A stretch of 64,000 nucleotides of DNA from Novosphingobium ovatum (GTDB lineage: Bacteria; Pseudomonadota; Alphaproteobacteria; Sphingomonadales; Sphingomonadaceae): positions 744,001 through 808,000 of the forward strand of contig NZ_JAAAPO010000001.1 in NCBI RefSeq assembly GCF_009909235.1, written 5' to 3'. A model generated the notes under the pieces. It was not told where the DNA came from and did no database searches. It was given only the letters and a program-made list of their open reading frames with translations. Position numbers and translations under genes: made by a program. The first letter of the stretch is position 1. Each line of letters opens with the position of its first letter. This document shows, piece by piece, positions 38,305-47,377 of the stretch.

Positions 38305-38638
38305 GGGCATTCCTCTTCGAACAAAGCGGTGACACGGGCGGGCACAAACGGGCAGCACGCGCCGCGTCCGGGCCGGATGAGAGCATACGCCGCCCCGACC
38401 GATATCGGCAACCTGCGATGTGGGGCAGGCATTGCGCCAGACGGCCTAGACGGCAAAAGCGGAGGCGGGCCTTTATACCAAAGCGCGCGGTTCTTCAACA
38501 CTGGGCGCAGGCGTGGTGTGGCGGGCGCGGGACAGGCGGCGGGGGATTGATCCAGACCACCGGGCAACCCCCGCAGGAAGGTCCATAGTGGGGGCAAAGC
38601 ATTGTGGGCGCTGTGGCCCCTGCCGTATCCCGGTATGC
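38305..38638. other. Divergent region between purC and the virB operon
   Basis: About 330 bases without a gene. It must contain the purC promoter (leftward) and the virB operon promoter (rightward). It is GC-rich. I see no clear terminator, riboswitch fold or strong palindrome here. Confidence 0.4.
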
Positions 38639-39061
38639 ATGGAAAAAGAGCGGGATTTTGGTCGTGGTGACAGGCCGGTCGGGGTCAGGAATGTCGCGGG
38701 CAGGCGGGCGTTGCGCTGGCTGGGGCTGATCGCGCTGGTGGTGGCCGTGGCGCTGATCGTGCCGGGCCTGCCGCTGGCCCATGCGCAGGGTTATGGCGGA
38801 GGATATGGCGCGGGTGGAGGCGGGGTGGATCCGGCCGGGTCTGGCCCGATCATTGGCGCGGTGCGCTGGGTACAGCAAACCTTGCTGGGCACGGTGGCCA
38901 GCGTGGTGGCGATCATCGCGGTGGCCTTTGTCGGGCTGATGATGCTGGGCGGGCGGATGAACTGGCGGCATGGGGTGACGGTCATTCTGGGCTGTTTCAT
39001 CCTGTTTGGCGCGGCCAGCATCGTGGCGGGCATCCAGTCCGCCGTCGCGCTGGGGCATTAG
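38639..39061 (+). CDS. virB2: Type IV secretion pilin VirB2
   Basis: A 140-residue VirB2/TrbC-type pilin precursor. A long basic N-terminus is followed by a signal segment (ALRWLGLIALVVAVALIVPGLPLAHAQG). The mature part is Gly-rich (GYGGGYGAGGGG), followed by two hydrophobic helices (VASVVAIIAVAFVGLMMLGG and VTVILGCFILFGAASIVAGI) separated by RMNWRHG, the TrbC pattern. It forms the extracellular pilus in this family. It is the first gene of the operon, with virB3 just after the stop. Confidence 0.9.
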   Translation: MEKERDFGRGDRPVGVRNVAGRRALRWLGLIALVVAVALIVPGLPLAHAQGYGGGYGAGGGGVDPAGSGPIIGAVRWVQQTLLGTVASVVAIIAVAFVGLMMLGGRMNWRHGVTVILGCFILFGAASIVAGIQSAVALGH

Positions 39062-39071
39062 GGAGAGGGTG

Positions 39072-39371
39072 GTGGCCGACCCGATGGACGAACCGCTGCG
39101 CCGCGACCGGTTGTTTGTCGCGCTGACCCGGCCGCAGATGTTCGGCGGGGTGACCTATGGCTTCTTTGTGCTCAACCTGATCCTGTGTGCAGAGGCATTC
39201 CTGCTGTTGCGGACGGTCTGGGTGGTGGGGCTGGCGCTGGGCGCGCATGGGGCGGCGTGGCTGGCCTGTCGGCGCGAACCGCGCCTGATTGACCTATGGG
39301 TGATCCGTGCGCGCCATTGCCGCGCGGTGCCCAATCATCGGTTCTGGCGATGCAATTCCTATCGGGCCTGA
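39072..39371 (+). CDS. virB3: Type IV secretion protein VirB3
   Basis: A 99-residue inner-membrane protein that works with VirB4. The family pattern PLRRDRLFVALTRPQMFGGVTYGFFVLNL is followed by a second hydrophobic stretch (VVGLALGAHGAAWLA) and REPRLIDLW. The GTG at 39072 is chosen because GGAG lies six bases upstream; an ATG at 39084 is the alternative. Its last 22 bases overlap virB4, so translation is coupled. Confidence 0.85.
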   Translation: MADPMDEPLRRDRLFVALTRPQMFGGVTYGFFVLNLILCAEAFLLLRTVWVVGLALGAHGAAWLACRREPRLIDLWVIRARHCRAVPNHRFWRCNSYRA

Positions 39372-41770
39372 TGGGCGCCTTGGGCGGGGCCGGGGGCGGG
39401 GCGCGCGCGCCTGATCCCGCGCGGGAAAGGGCGGTGGGCGCGCAATTGCCCTATGCGCGCCATGTGAACGACCACGTGGTGGCGCTGCGCGATGGATCGC
39501 TGATGCTGGGGCTGCGGCTGGATGGGCTGTTGTTTGAAACGGCGGACACGGCCGAATTGAACCACCGCGCCACCTTGCGCGACGCGATGCTGCGGGCGGT
39601 GGGCGATGGGCGGCATGCGCTGTACCACCATGTGCTGCGCCGCCGTTTGCCGCCGGTCTCGGCGCGGGAAGCGGACTTTGTGCCCGGTTTCGCCCGTGAT
39701 CTGGACGCCATGTGGGTGGCGCGGCTGGCGGCGCGGGCGATGTATGGCAACAGCCTGTTTCTGACGCTGATCCGGCGGCCTGAACGCGCGCCATGGTGGC
39801 GGGGCGCGGCGGGTGATGGCGCGGCGCGGGCGGCGGCCCGAATGGCGGCATTGCGCGGGATTGAGGCGGCGGGGGACCAATTGCTGGCCGCTCTGGCCCC
39901 CTATGGCGCGCGGATGCTGGAGGTGTACGACACGCCCCACGGGCCATGTAGCGAAGTGATGGAGATGCTGGGTGCGCTGGTGAACGGCGCGGGGCAGCCG
40001 ATGCGCCTGCCGCTGGGTGATATGGGCGATGCGCTGGCGTGGCGGCGGATCAGCTTTGGCGCGGACACGGTCGAATGGGGCGCTGGCGGGGGCGAGGGAC
40101 GGCGCTTTGCCGCGATGGTGTCGATCAAGGATTACCCGGCCGAGACGTCTCCGGGGATGCTGGACGCGCTGTTGCGCCTGCCTTGTGAGATGGCTGTCAC
40201 GCAAAGTTTCGCCTTTGTCGACCGGGCCGACAGCCTGTCGCGCATGGATCTGGCGTTGCGGCGGATGCGGGCGGCCGATGATGCGGCGATCAGCCTGCGG
40301 GGCGAACTGACGGCGGCCAAGGATGCGGTGGCGGCGGGCCGGGCGGCCTATGGCGAACATCATCTGACGGTGCGGGTGGAGGGCGACAGTCCGGCGCAGG
40401 TCGACGCCCATGTGGCGCAGGTGCAGGCCGGCCTGGCCGATCTGGGTCTGGTCAGCGTGCGTGAGGATCTGGGGCTGGAGGCGGCATTCTGGGCGCAGTT
40501 TCCGGGCAATTTCGGCCATATCGCGCGGCGGGCTCTGGTCGGGACGGCCAATTTCGCCGCGCTGGCCAGTGGGCATAATTTCGCGGTGGGCCGCGCAACC
40601 GGCAATCTGTGGGGTGATGCCGTCACCACGTTTGAGACGACGGCGGCGGGGCCATACCATTTCAATTTCCACGCGGGCGATGGGGCGGGTGGCGATCTGG
40701 GCAATTTCACCGTCATCGGTCCCAGCGGCAGTGGCAAGACGGTGATCGTCAATTTCCTGCTGGCACAGGCACAGCGCTTTGCCCCGCGCACGGTGTTCTT
40801 TGACAAGGATCGCGGGGGGGAACTGTTTATCCGCGCCATCGGTGGGCGGTATATGGTGCTGCGCCATGGGATGAGCAGCGGGCTGAACCCTTTGCTGCTG
40901 GACGATACGCCGGGCAACCGGGCCTTTCTGGGCGAATGGCTGCGTCTGTTGGCGGGTGGTGGGTTGAGTGTCGCCGAACAGGCCCAATTGCGCGAGGCGG
41001 TGGAGGCCAATTACGCCGCGCCTCTACATCTGCGCCGCCTGTCGCATTTTGTCGGGCTGTTGCGCGGTGGGCATCGGCCCCATGGTGATGACCTGTACGC
41101 CCGGCTGCGGCCGTGGTGCGGGACGGGTGAGCATGCGTGGCTGTTTGACAATCCGCCCTTGGCCGGGGGCGGGGATGCAGCCGATCTGGCGCAGCGCACG
41201 GTGGGGTTCGACATGACGGCGCTGCTGGATGACGCGCGGCTGCGCACGCCGGCGATGCTGTATCTGTTCCACCGGGTAGACGAACGGTTGGACGGTGATC
41301 CGGCGATCATTGTCGTGGACGAGGGGTGGAAGGCGCTGGACGATGATGTGTTCGTCGCGCGCATCCGCGATTGGGAAAAGACCATCCGCAAACGGGGCGG
41401 GATCGTCGGGCTGGTGACGCAAAATGCGGCGGACGCGCTGGAAAGCCGGATCGCCAGCGCCATTGTCGAGCAGACCGCGACTCAGGTGTTCACCCCCAAT
41501 CCGCGCGCGCGGGCGGGCGATTACATGGATGGCTTTGGCCTGTCGGCGCAGGAATTCGCGCTGGTGCGCAGCCTGCCGGCGGACTCGCGGTGCTTTCTGG
41601 TGAAGCACGGGCGCGACAGTGTGGTGGCGCGGCTGGATCTGGGCGGAGAGGAGGGCGTGCTGACGGTGCTGTCGGGGCGGGAACGGACGGTGCGCCTGCT
41701 GGACGAGATCCGGGCGCGCAGTGGAGATGATCCGGCCGACTGGTTGCCGCAATTGTTGCAGGTGGCGTGA
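39350..41770 (+). CDS. virB4: Type IV secretion ATPase VirB4
   Basis: An 806-residue ATPase that powers pilus biogenesis and substrate transfer at the inner membrane. Walker A is GPSGSGKT (457-464) and Walker B is IIVVDEGWKALDD. The CagE/TrbE N-terminal domain includes VSIKDYPAETSPGMLDALL, and YHFNFHAG precedes the ATPase. TQNAADALESRIASAIVEQTATQVF near the end is typical. It overlaps virB3 at the start and virB6 at the end (TGATG). Confidence 0.95.
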   Translation: MQFLSGLMGALGGAGGGARAPDPARERAVGAQLPYARHVNDHVVALRDGSLMLGLRLDGLLFETADTAELNHRATLRDAMLRAVGDGRHALYHHVLRRRLPPVSAREADFVPGFARDLDAMWVARLAARAMYGNSLFLTLIRRPERAPWWRGAAGDGAARAAARMAALRGIEAAGDQLLAALAPYGARMLEVYDTPHGPCSEVMEMLGALVNGAGQPMRLPLGDMGDALAWRRISFGADTVEWGAGGGEGRRFAAMVSIKDYPAETSPGMLDALLRLPCEMAVTQSFAFVDRADSLSRMDLALRRMRAADDAAISLRGELTAAKDAVAAGRAAYGEHHLTVRVEGDSPAQVDAHVAQVQAGLADLGLVSVREDLGLEAAFWAQFPGNFGHIARRALVGTANFAALASGHNFAVGRATGNLWGDAVTTFETTAAGPYHFNFHAGDGAGGDLGNFTVIGPSGSGKTVIVNFLLAQAQRFAPRTVFFDKDRGGELFIRAIGGRYMVLRHGMSSGLNPLLLDDTPGNRAFLGEWLRLLAGGGLSVAEQAQLREAVEANYAAPLHLRRLSHFVGLLRGGHRPHGDDLYARLRPWCGTGEHAWLFDNPPLAGGGDAADLAQRTVGFDMTALLDDARLRTPAMLYLFHRVDERLDGDPAIIVVDEGWKALDDDVFVARIRDWEKTIRKRGGIVGLVTQNAADALESRIASAIVEQTATQVFTPNPRARAGDYMDGFGLSAQEFALVRSLPADSRCFLVKHGRDSVVARLDLGGEEGVLTVLSGRERTVRLLDEIRARSGDDPADWLPQLLQVA

Positions 41771-43008
41771 TGGGCTGCGCGGGTTATGCCGCCGGGGCGG
41801 GCGGGCAAATGGTGGCGCCTATGGTCGACTATGCCGATTGCCGCGTGGCCGATATCGCGGCGCAGGGCTGGCAGGCGCTGGGCATTGGCGCGCTGGGGGG
41901 CGCATGGGCGACCGGGCTGTTCACGCTGGCGGTGGCGGCGCTGGGCTATCGCTGGCTGCTGGGCCATGGCGGCGGGGCGCGGATGGCGCTGGGGCTGGTG
42001 GCGCGCATTGGCGTGGTGCTGGCGCTGTGCGGGCAATGGAGCGCGTGGCAGGCGGTGGTCGCCAATGCGGCGCTGCGCGGGCCACAGGATCTGGCGGCGC
42101 GGATGCTGGCGCCTGCGGGCGTGGCGGCTGGTGGCTTGCCCGGGCGGGTGGATGGCGTGGTCACCGCGCTGGAGGCATGGTCGCGCTATGCGGTGGAGGG
42201 GGAGCGGCGTGCCGCGCCCGCCAATCCGCGCGTTGCGCTGACACCGGACAAACCGCCACAGATCACCAATGCAGACCGTGCGGGACTGGCACAGGCCGCC
42301 CGCGTGGTGGCGGTGGCCGCGCTGGTGGCGCTGGTGGGGCTGCATGTCGGGCTGGGCGGGATGCTGGCGGTGGGGCCGATTTGCGTGGCGCTGGCGGTGT
42401 TCGATGGCGTGCTGGATGGCGCGCTGCGCTGGGTCTGGCTGGGCTGGGCGCGGGGGCTGGTGGGGGTGATGCTGGGGGCGGCTGTGGTGCCTTTGGTGCT
42501 GGCGCTGATGCTGTCGGTGGTTGAACCGCAATTGGCCACGTTGCGCGCCGGGTATGAGGGCGGGGCGGCGGTGGCGCCCTTTGTGATGCCGTTGGTGGTC
42601 AGCGCGTGGGTGCTGGCGTGGACGCTGGCCTTGTGCGCGGGCGTGCTGGTGTGGGCGATGGGGCGCGGCGGCGGCTGGGTGGCGCGGGGTGAGCAAAGGG
42701 AGAACTTGTGGAGCGGGCATGACCAGCCTGCCGCGCCTCCTGTGATGCCCGCGGCGGCTTTGCCCATGCCTGGCGCTGGCGAATGGCCCCGCGCGCGCGG
42801 CTTGGCGGATCGGGTGGCGGCGCTGACCCGGCCGGAGGCGGCGGCGCACATGGCAGCGCCGCGCGGGCTGTGGCCCCGGGCGCGGGCGGCGGTGGCGGAT
42901 GCCGCGCCATCGCTATCGCCACTGCCATCGCCTTTGCCCGGTGGGCGACGGACGGATGGGCGGCACGGCGGCATGGCGCGCCGCCGCAGCGGGGGGATCA
43001 GGCGATGA
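41770..43008 (+). CDS. virB6: Type IV secretion membrane protein VirB6
   Basis: A 412-residue polytopic inner-membrane protein of the VirB6/TrbL type. Hydrophobic segments include IGALGGAWATGLFTLAVAALGYRWLL, MALGLVARIGVVLALCG, VVAVAALVALVGLHVGLGGMLAVGPICVALAVF, GLVGVMLGAAVVPLVLALMLSVV and PLVVSAWVLAWTLALCAGVLVW. The central VGPICVALAVFD is the family core. The C-terminal 100 residues are polar and Pro/Arg-rich. Starts overlapping the virB4 stop (TGATG) and ends overlapping virB8 (ATGA). Identification rests on topology, core motif and position. Confidence 0.85.
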   Translation: MGCAGYAAGAGGQMVAPMVDYADCRVADIAAQGWQALGIGALGGAWATGLFTLAVAALGYRWLLGHGGGARMALGLVARIGVVLALCGQWSAWQAVVANAALRGPQDLAARMLAPAGVAAGGLPGRVDGVVTALEAWSRYAVEGERRAAPANPRVALTPDKPPQITNADRAGLAQAARVVAVAALVALVGLHVGLGGMLAVGPICVALAVFDGVLDGALRWVWLGWARGLVGVMLGAAVVPLVLALMLSVVEPQLATLRAGYEGGAAVAPFVMPLVVSAWVLAWTLALCAGVLVWAMGRGGGWVARGEQRENLWSGHDQPAAPPVMPAAALPMPGAGEWPRARGLADRVAALTRPEAAAHMAAPRGLWPRARAAVADAAPSLSPLPSPLPGGRRTDGRHGGMARRRSGGIRR

Positions 43009-43841
43009 GCGGGGCCGAGGCGGCGATCAGCCGCGAAAGCTATTACCCCATGGCGCAGGGCTGGGCCGACAATGCCGAGGTGGCGCGGCGGCGGCATACA
43101 CGGCTGGCGTGGACAATCGCGGCGCTGGCCTGCGGTGTGGCGGGGCTGGAGGCAATGGCGTTGATCGCGCTGACGCCGCTGAAAACCACGGTGCCCTATA
43201 CGTTGCTGGTGGATCGCAGCACGGGCCATGTACAGGCGTTGCAGGGCGACCGCGCGCCACAGATCGGCATTGACGCGGCGCTGACGCAATCGCTGTTGGC
43301 GCAATATGTGGTCGCGCGCGAGGGGTTTGATCCGCTGGCGCTGAATGACCGCTATCAACAGGTCGCGCGGTGGAGCGAGGGGGCGGTGCGGGCCGACTAT
43401 CTGGCGGCGATGGCGCGGGACAATCCGCAAAGCCCGCTGAACGCCTATCCGCGCGGGACCTTGGTGGCGGTGCAGGTCGCCAGCATTTCGCCACTGTCGG
43501 CCAATACGGCGCTGGTGCGGTTTGCGCGGGAGCGGCGTGATCCCACCGGCGCGGTGGCGCGCGATCATTGGGTGGCGGTGGTGGGCTGGCGGTACAGCGG
43601 CGCGCCGATGGCGATGGAGGCGCGGCTGGCCAATCCTTTGGGCTTTGCCGTGACCAGTTACCGTCGCGATCCAGAGGCGGTGCCGATGACGCCGGTGGCG
43701 GCGTCCAGCCCCGCGCCAGTGGTGGCCGCGCCGGTTGTCGCACCCGGCCCGGCCGCGCCCGCCGCGCTGATGCCGCCGCCTGAACGGCCTGCCGAACCCG
43801 CACGCGGTGTGGTAGGGCGGATGCGGGGGCATGTGCGGTGA
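43005..43841 (+). CDS. virB8: Type IV secretion protein VirB8
   Basis: A 278-residue bitopic inner-membrane protein. A short cytoplasmic part (ESYYPMAQGWADNAEVARRRH) precedes one helix (LAWTIAALACGVAGLEAMALIALTPL) and the periplasmic NTF2-like domain (VPYTLLVDRSTGHV, VVAREGFDPLALNDRYQQVARWS, WVAVVGWRYS, LANPLGFAVTSYRRDPE). The last 45 residues are a Pro/Ala tail. The ATG at 43005 overlaps the virB6 stop (ATGA); a longer upstream reading overlaps virB6 and is rejected. Confidence 0.93.
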   Translation: MSGAEAAISRESYYPMAQGWADNAEVARRRHTRLAWTIAALACGVAGLEAMALIALTPLKTTVPYTLLVDRSTGHVQALQGDRAPQIGIDAALTQSLLAQYVVAREGFDPLALNDRYQQVARWSEGAVRADYLAAMARDNPQSPLNAYPRGTLVAVQVASISPLSANTALVRFARERRDPTGAVARDHWVAVVGWRYSGAPMAMEARLANPLGFAVTSYRRDPEAVPMTPVAASSPAPVVAAPVVAPGPAAPAALMPPPERPAEPARGVVGRMRGHVR

Positions 43842-44548
43842 TGCGCTGGTGCCTGTTGGTGCTGATGGCGCTGTGGTGCGGCGCGGCGCGGGCCGAGGTG
43901 TTGCCCACGCCCGGTCCCGGCGATCCGCATATCCAGACGGTGGCCTATGATCCGCAACAGGTGGTGGCGCTGCATGTGGCCAATGGCTTTGCCGTGGTGT
44001 TGCGGTTTGGCGCGGATGAACGGATCGAGACGGTGACGCTGGGCGATCCGGCGGGGTGGAGCGTACAGGCCAACCGCCGCGCCGATCAACTTGTGGTGCG
44101 GCCGCTGGCGCCGGGGCGGGTGACCAATCTGACGGTGATTACCGATCAGCGCGCCTATGGCTTTTCGTTGTATGGCGCGGCGCCGGGGGATGGGGTGCAG
44201 CCATATTTGCTGAGTTTCACCTATGGCGATGCCAATATGGGGGCCAATGCGGGCGGCGGCGCGCGGGCCGATGGGGCGGCGCAGGGGCGCTATCGGTTGA
44301 GTGGTGAGGCTGCCCTGTGGCCCGAGGAAATGTCGGATGACGGCACCTTTACCCGCATGCGCTGGGCGGCGGATCGGAGGTTGCCGGCGATCTATGCGCA
44401 GGGGGCTGGCGGGGCTTTGGCACTGGTCAACGGGCTGATGCGCGATGGGGTTTATGTGATCGAGGGGGTGCATGCCCGGTTGGTGTTTGTGGCGGGCGGG
44501 CAACGAGCGGCGGCCACGCGCATTCCGTCAGAGGGGGCGCGGCCATGA
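43841..44548 (+). CDS. virB9: Type IV secretion protein VirB9
   Basis: A 235-residue component of the outer-membrane core complex. A signal peptide (MRWCLLVLMALWCGAARA) is followed by VirB9 blocks: TPGPGDPHIQTVAYDPQQVVALHVANGFAVVLRFG, RPLAPGRVTNLTVITDQRAYGFSL, and the C-terminal TFTRMRWAADRRLPAIYA ... VHARLVFVAGGQ. The TGATG overlap with virB8 and ATGA overlap with virB10 show tight coupling. No VirB7 lipoprotein gene, its usual partner, lies beside it. Confidence 0.93.
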   Translation: MRWCLLVLMALWCGAARAEVLPTPGPGDPHIQTVAYDPQQVVALHVANGFAVVLRFGADERIETVTLGDPAGWSVQANRRADQLVVRPLAPGRVTNLTVITDQRAYGFSLYGAAPGDGVQPYLLSFTYGDANMGANAGGGARADGAAQGRYRLSGEAALWPEEMSDDGTFTRMRWAADRRLPAIYAQGAGGALALVNGLMRDGVYVIEGVHARLVFVAGGQRAAATRIPSEGARP

Positions 44549-45600
44549 GCCGGGAGGCCGGTGATCCGCGTCCGGTCGTGCCCTTGCCCGCGCCGCGTGT
44601 GCCGCTGGGCGTGTTGGGGCTGGTGGCGGTGATGCTGGGCGCGGGAGTGGTGCTCTCGGCCCGGCGCGTGCCGCCCGCCACGCCGCCGGTGGTGGAGCAA
44701 GAGGCTGATTTTATTGTGCCACCTTTGGCCTATCCGGCTGTGGCGGAGGTCGCGCCGGTGGCAGCATTGCCTCCGGTCCCGCCCGTGGCGGTGGGGCGGG
44801 AGGACCACCCGCCGGTGGCGGTTTTGCCGAGCGCGGTCGGGCCGGGGATGGTTATGCCGGCCGGCTCACTGGTGGGCGAGGAGCCTTTGCCCGGACGGGC
44901 GGTGGGCCGTGGTGGCGCGGGTGAGGTGGGATTGGTGATCGACCTGACCTCTGGGGCGGGGGACGGCGGCGGGGCCGGGGCGGCGGGGCCTCCGGGCAGT
45001 GGGGTGATGACGGGTGAGGATACCGCCCGCGCCACACTGATCCGCGCCCGCAGCGCCACCGTGCCGCAGGGGGCAATCATCGCGGCGGTGCTGGAAACCC
45101 CTTTGAATTCAGATCGTCCCGGCATGGCGCGGGCCATGGTGACGCAGGATGTGCGCGGGTTTGACGGGACGCGGGTGCTGATACCGCGTGGCAGCCGGTT
45201 GATTGGTGAGTTCAAGGCGGATGCGACGCCGGGGCAGCGGCGGATCCTGGTGATGTGGAGCAGGCTGATCCGGCCGGATGGGGTGGCGGTGCGGATTGGT
45301 TCTCCGGTGGCGGACAGTATGGGCGGCGCGGGCGTGACGGGTTCGGTGAATAGCCATGCTTTTGAACGGTTTAGCTCGGCGGTTTTGCAATCGGCGTTGA
45401 CGGTGGGGGTGAATGTGGCGTCGAGGTTGGGGGATGGTGGGGCGGTCTGGATGACGTATCCTTTACAAAACAATCAGTTGGGTCAGCAATTGGTGCCCGG
45501 CACCCAACGCGGCAACACGATCAAGGTGCGCGAAGGGGCCAATATCGCTGTGCTGGTGGCGCGCGACTTGGACTTTTCAGGCATGCCGGCGTTGCGCTGA
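44545..45600 (+). CDS. virB10: Type IV secretion protein VirB10
   Basis: A 351-residue protein spanning from inner membrane to outer-membrane core. A short cytoplasmic tail precedes one helix (VPLGVLGLVAVMLGAGVVLSA), then a Pro/Val-rich linker. The C-terminal TrbI/VirB10 domain follows: LIRARSATVPQGAIIAAVLETPLNSDRPG, TRVLIPRGSRLIGEFKADATPGQRRILVMWSRLIRPDG, GVTGSVNSHAFERF and GNTIKVREGANIAVLVARDLDFS. The gene is coupled to virB9 (ATGA) and virB11 (TGATG). Confidence 0.95.
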   Translation: MSREAGDPRPVVPLPAPRVPLGVLGLVAVMLGAGVVLSARRVPPATPPVVEQEADFIVPPLAYPAVAEVAPVAALPPVPPVAVGREDHPPVAVLPSAVGPGMVMPAGSLVGEEPLPGRAVGRGGAGEVGLVIDLTSGAGDGGGAGAAGPPGSGVMTGEDTARATLIRARSATVPQGAIIAAVLETPLNSDRPGMARAMVTQDVRGFDGTRVLIPRGSRLIGEFKADATPGQRRILVMWSRLIRPDGVAVRIGSPVADSMGGAGVTGSVNSHAFERFSSAVLQSALTVGVNVASRLGDGGAVWMTYPLQNNQLGQQLVPGTQRGNTIKVREGANIAVLVARDLDFSGMPALR

Positions 45601-46625
45601 TGACGGGATGGCCACGCGCTTCGCCGGTGGAGGCCCCTCCCGCGCCCGATGGGGACTATTTGCAGGCGTGGCTGTCGCCTTTGCTGCCGCTGATGGCGCG
45701 GGATGATGTGACCGACCTGTTCATCAACCGCGCGGGTGAGGTGTGGGTCGAAACCATCGGCGGGGCGATCGAGCGGCAGGCAATGGACGATCTGGACGAG
45801 GCGCGGTTGTGGCGTATCGCGCGTCAGATCGCGGCGGCCAACCATCAGGGGATCAGTCGTGAGCATCCCTTGATGGGGGCGACTTTGGCCGATGGATCGC
45901 GGGTGCAGGTGGTGGCGCCGCCAGCCACGCGCGCGGGGATGGCGATTGCCATCCGCCGGCATGTGGCGGCGCGGATGCGGTTGGGTGATTATGCGCGTGC
46001 GGGCGGGCTGGGCGATGTGGTGGTGGCGCGGGCGGGGCTGCGCGCGCCGGTGCCACCGCCGCCGCAGGGCGATGGCGCCGCATTGGCGGCATGGTTGGCG
46101 CAAATTGTGCGCGACCGGCGCAATGTGTTGATTTCGGGAGGAACATCCAGCGGGAAAACGACATTTATGAACGCTCTGATCGCCGAAATCCCGTTGGAGG
46201 AGCGGCTGATCCTGATCGAGGATACGCCTGAATTGATGATGGCGCATCCCAATGCGGTGGGTCTGTTGGCGGTGCGCGGCGCGATGGGTGAGGCGCGGGT
46301 GGGCGTGGAGGATCTGTTGCAGGCGGCGCTGCGGTTGCGGCCCGATCGGCTGTTGCTGGGCGAATTGCGCGGGGTTGAGGCGTTCAGTTTCCTGCGGGCG
46401 GTCAACACTGGTCACCCCGGTTCGATGACCACGATCCATGCTGACAGCCCCGAAGGCGCGGTGGAGCAATTGGCCTTGTTGGCGTTGCAGGCGGGGTGTG
46501 GTTTGGCCCGCGCGGATGTGGTGCATTACCTGCATCAGGTGGTGGATGTGATCGTGCAACTGGACCGGGTGGGGGGCAGGCGGCGGGTATCGCGCATCGC
46601 GTTGACGCGGGAAAATGGGGCGTGA
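45600..46625 (+). CDS. virB11: Type IV secretion ATPase VirB11
   Basis: A 341-residue hexameric traffic ATPase. Walker A is GGTSSGKTT (180-188), the Asp box is LILIEDTPELM, Walker B is DRLLLGELRGVEAFSFLRAVNTGHPGSMTTIHADS with the His box at its end, and QLDRVGGRRRVSRI closes the C-terminus. The N-terminal DDVTDLFINRAGEVWVE is typical. The ATG overlaps the virB10 stop. The stop overlaps the GTG of the sulfotransferase-like gene. Confidence 0.95.
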   Translation: MTGWPRASPVEAPPAPDGDYLQAWLSPLLPLMARDDVTDLFINRAGEVWVETIGGAIERQAMDDLDEARLWRIARQIAAANHQGISREHPLMGATLADGSRVQVVAPPATRAGMAIAIRRHVAARMRLGDYARAGGLGDVVVARAGLRAPVPPPPQGDGAALAAWLAQIVRDRRNVLISGGTSSGKTTFMNALIAEIPLEERLILIEDTPELMMAHPNAVGLLAVRGAMGEARVGVEDLLQAALRLRPDRLLLGELRGVEAFSFLRAVNTGHPGSMTTIHADSPEGAVEQLALLALQAGCGLARADVVHYLHQVVDVIVQLDRVGGRRRVSRIALTRENGA

Positions 46626-47377
46626 GTGCGCGGGTCGGGCTGTTTTTTGGCGGGGCGCAAAAGGGCGGGACCAGCACGCTGCACGCCTATTTGGCGGCGC
46701 ATCCACAGATGTCACCGCCCGCGCAAAAAGAGCTGCATGTATTTGATGATGAGGGCATAAATTGGGATGCGCCGGATTATGCCGCGCTGCATGGGGCGTT
46801 TGCGGCGGGGGATGCGGGGCGGATTCGCTATGATGCCACGCCGATCTATGGCTTTTGGCCGGGATCTTTGGCGCGAATTCAACGCTATAACCCGTATGCG
46901 CGGCTGATCTGGATCTTGCGCGATCCGGTGGAGCGGGCGTGGTCGCATTGGCGGATGGAGCGCGCGCGGGGGTGGGAGGATTTGGACTTTTCAATCGCCA
47001 TCCGCGATGGGCGGCGGCGGTTGTGGGGGGGCGATCTGACCGCTTTGCGCCGGTGGAGCTATGTCGAAAGGGGGTTTTACGCGGCCCAGATCCTGCGGGC
47101 GCTGGCGCTGTTCCCGCGCGAAAATTTGTTGTTCCTGACAACAATAAGACTGGCGTTAGACCCCGTTAACACGCTGTCGCGCGTTGCCGCGTTTCTGAAC
47201 ATCGCGCCCTTTGCCGATGGCGCGCCGATCCATGCCCATGTCGGGCCGGATCTGGGCGCGCCGCCGCCGGATGACGTGGCCTATTTGCGCGCGATCTGGG
47301 CCGATGACATGGCGCGGTTGCAGCGGATCACCGGGATCGACGTCTCGGCCTGGGGCTATGCCCCCGTGCCCGCCTAA
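46622..47377 (+). CDS. Sulfotransferase family protein at the end of the virB operon
   Basis: A 251-residue cytosolic-type sulfotransferase. The PAPS 5'-phosphosulfate loop is FGGAQKGGTSTLHAYL (residues 9-24), and the 3'-phosphate motif is IWILRDPVERAWSHWRMER. DATPIYGFWP lies between them. The substrate is unknown. The GTG start at 46622 overlaps the virB11 stop (GTGA), so the gene is probably translated with the secretion operon; an upstream open reading into virB11 is rejected. It ends with a 4-bp overlap with the convergent barrel gene. A sulfotransferase is not a usual VirB component. Confidence 0.85.
   Translation: MSARVGLFFGGAQKGGTSTLHAYLAAHPQMSPPAQKELHVFDDEGINWDAPDYAALHGAFAAGDAGRIRYDATPIYGFWPGSLARIQRYNPYARLIWILRDPVERAWSHWRMERARGWEDLDFSIAIRDGRRRLWGGDLTALRRWSYVERGFYAAQILRALALFPRENLLFLTTIRLALDPVNTLSRVAAFLNIAPFADGAPIHAHVGPDLGAPPPDDVAYLRAIWADDMARLQRITGIDVSAWGYAPVPA

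Noticed and set aside
38639..47377. Integrative conjugative element carrying the virB genes
   Set aside because: No integrase, relaxase, attachment-site repeats or tRNA target flank the operon; its left neighbour is core purC.
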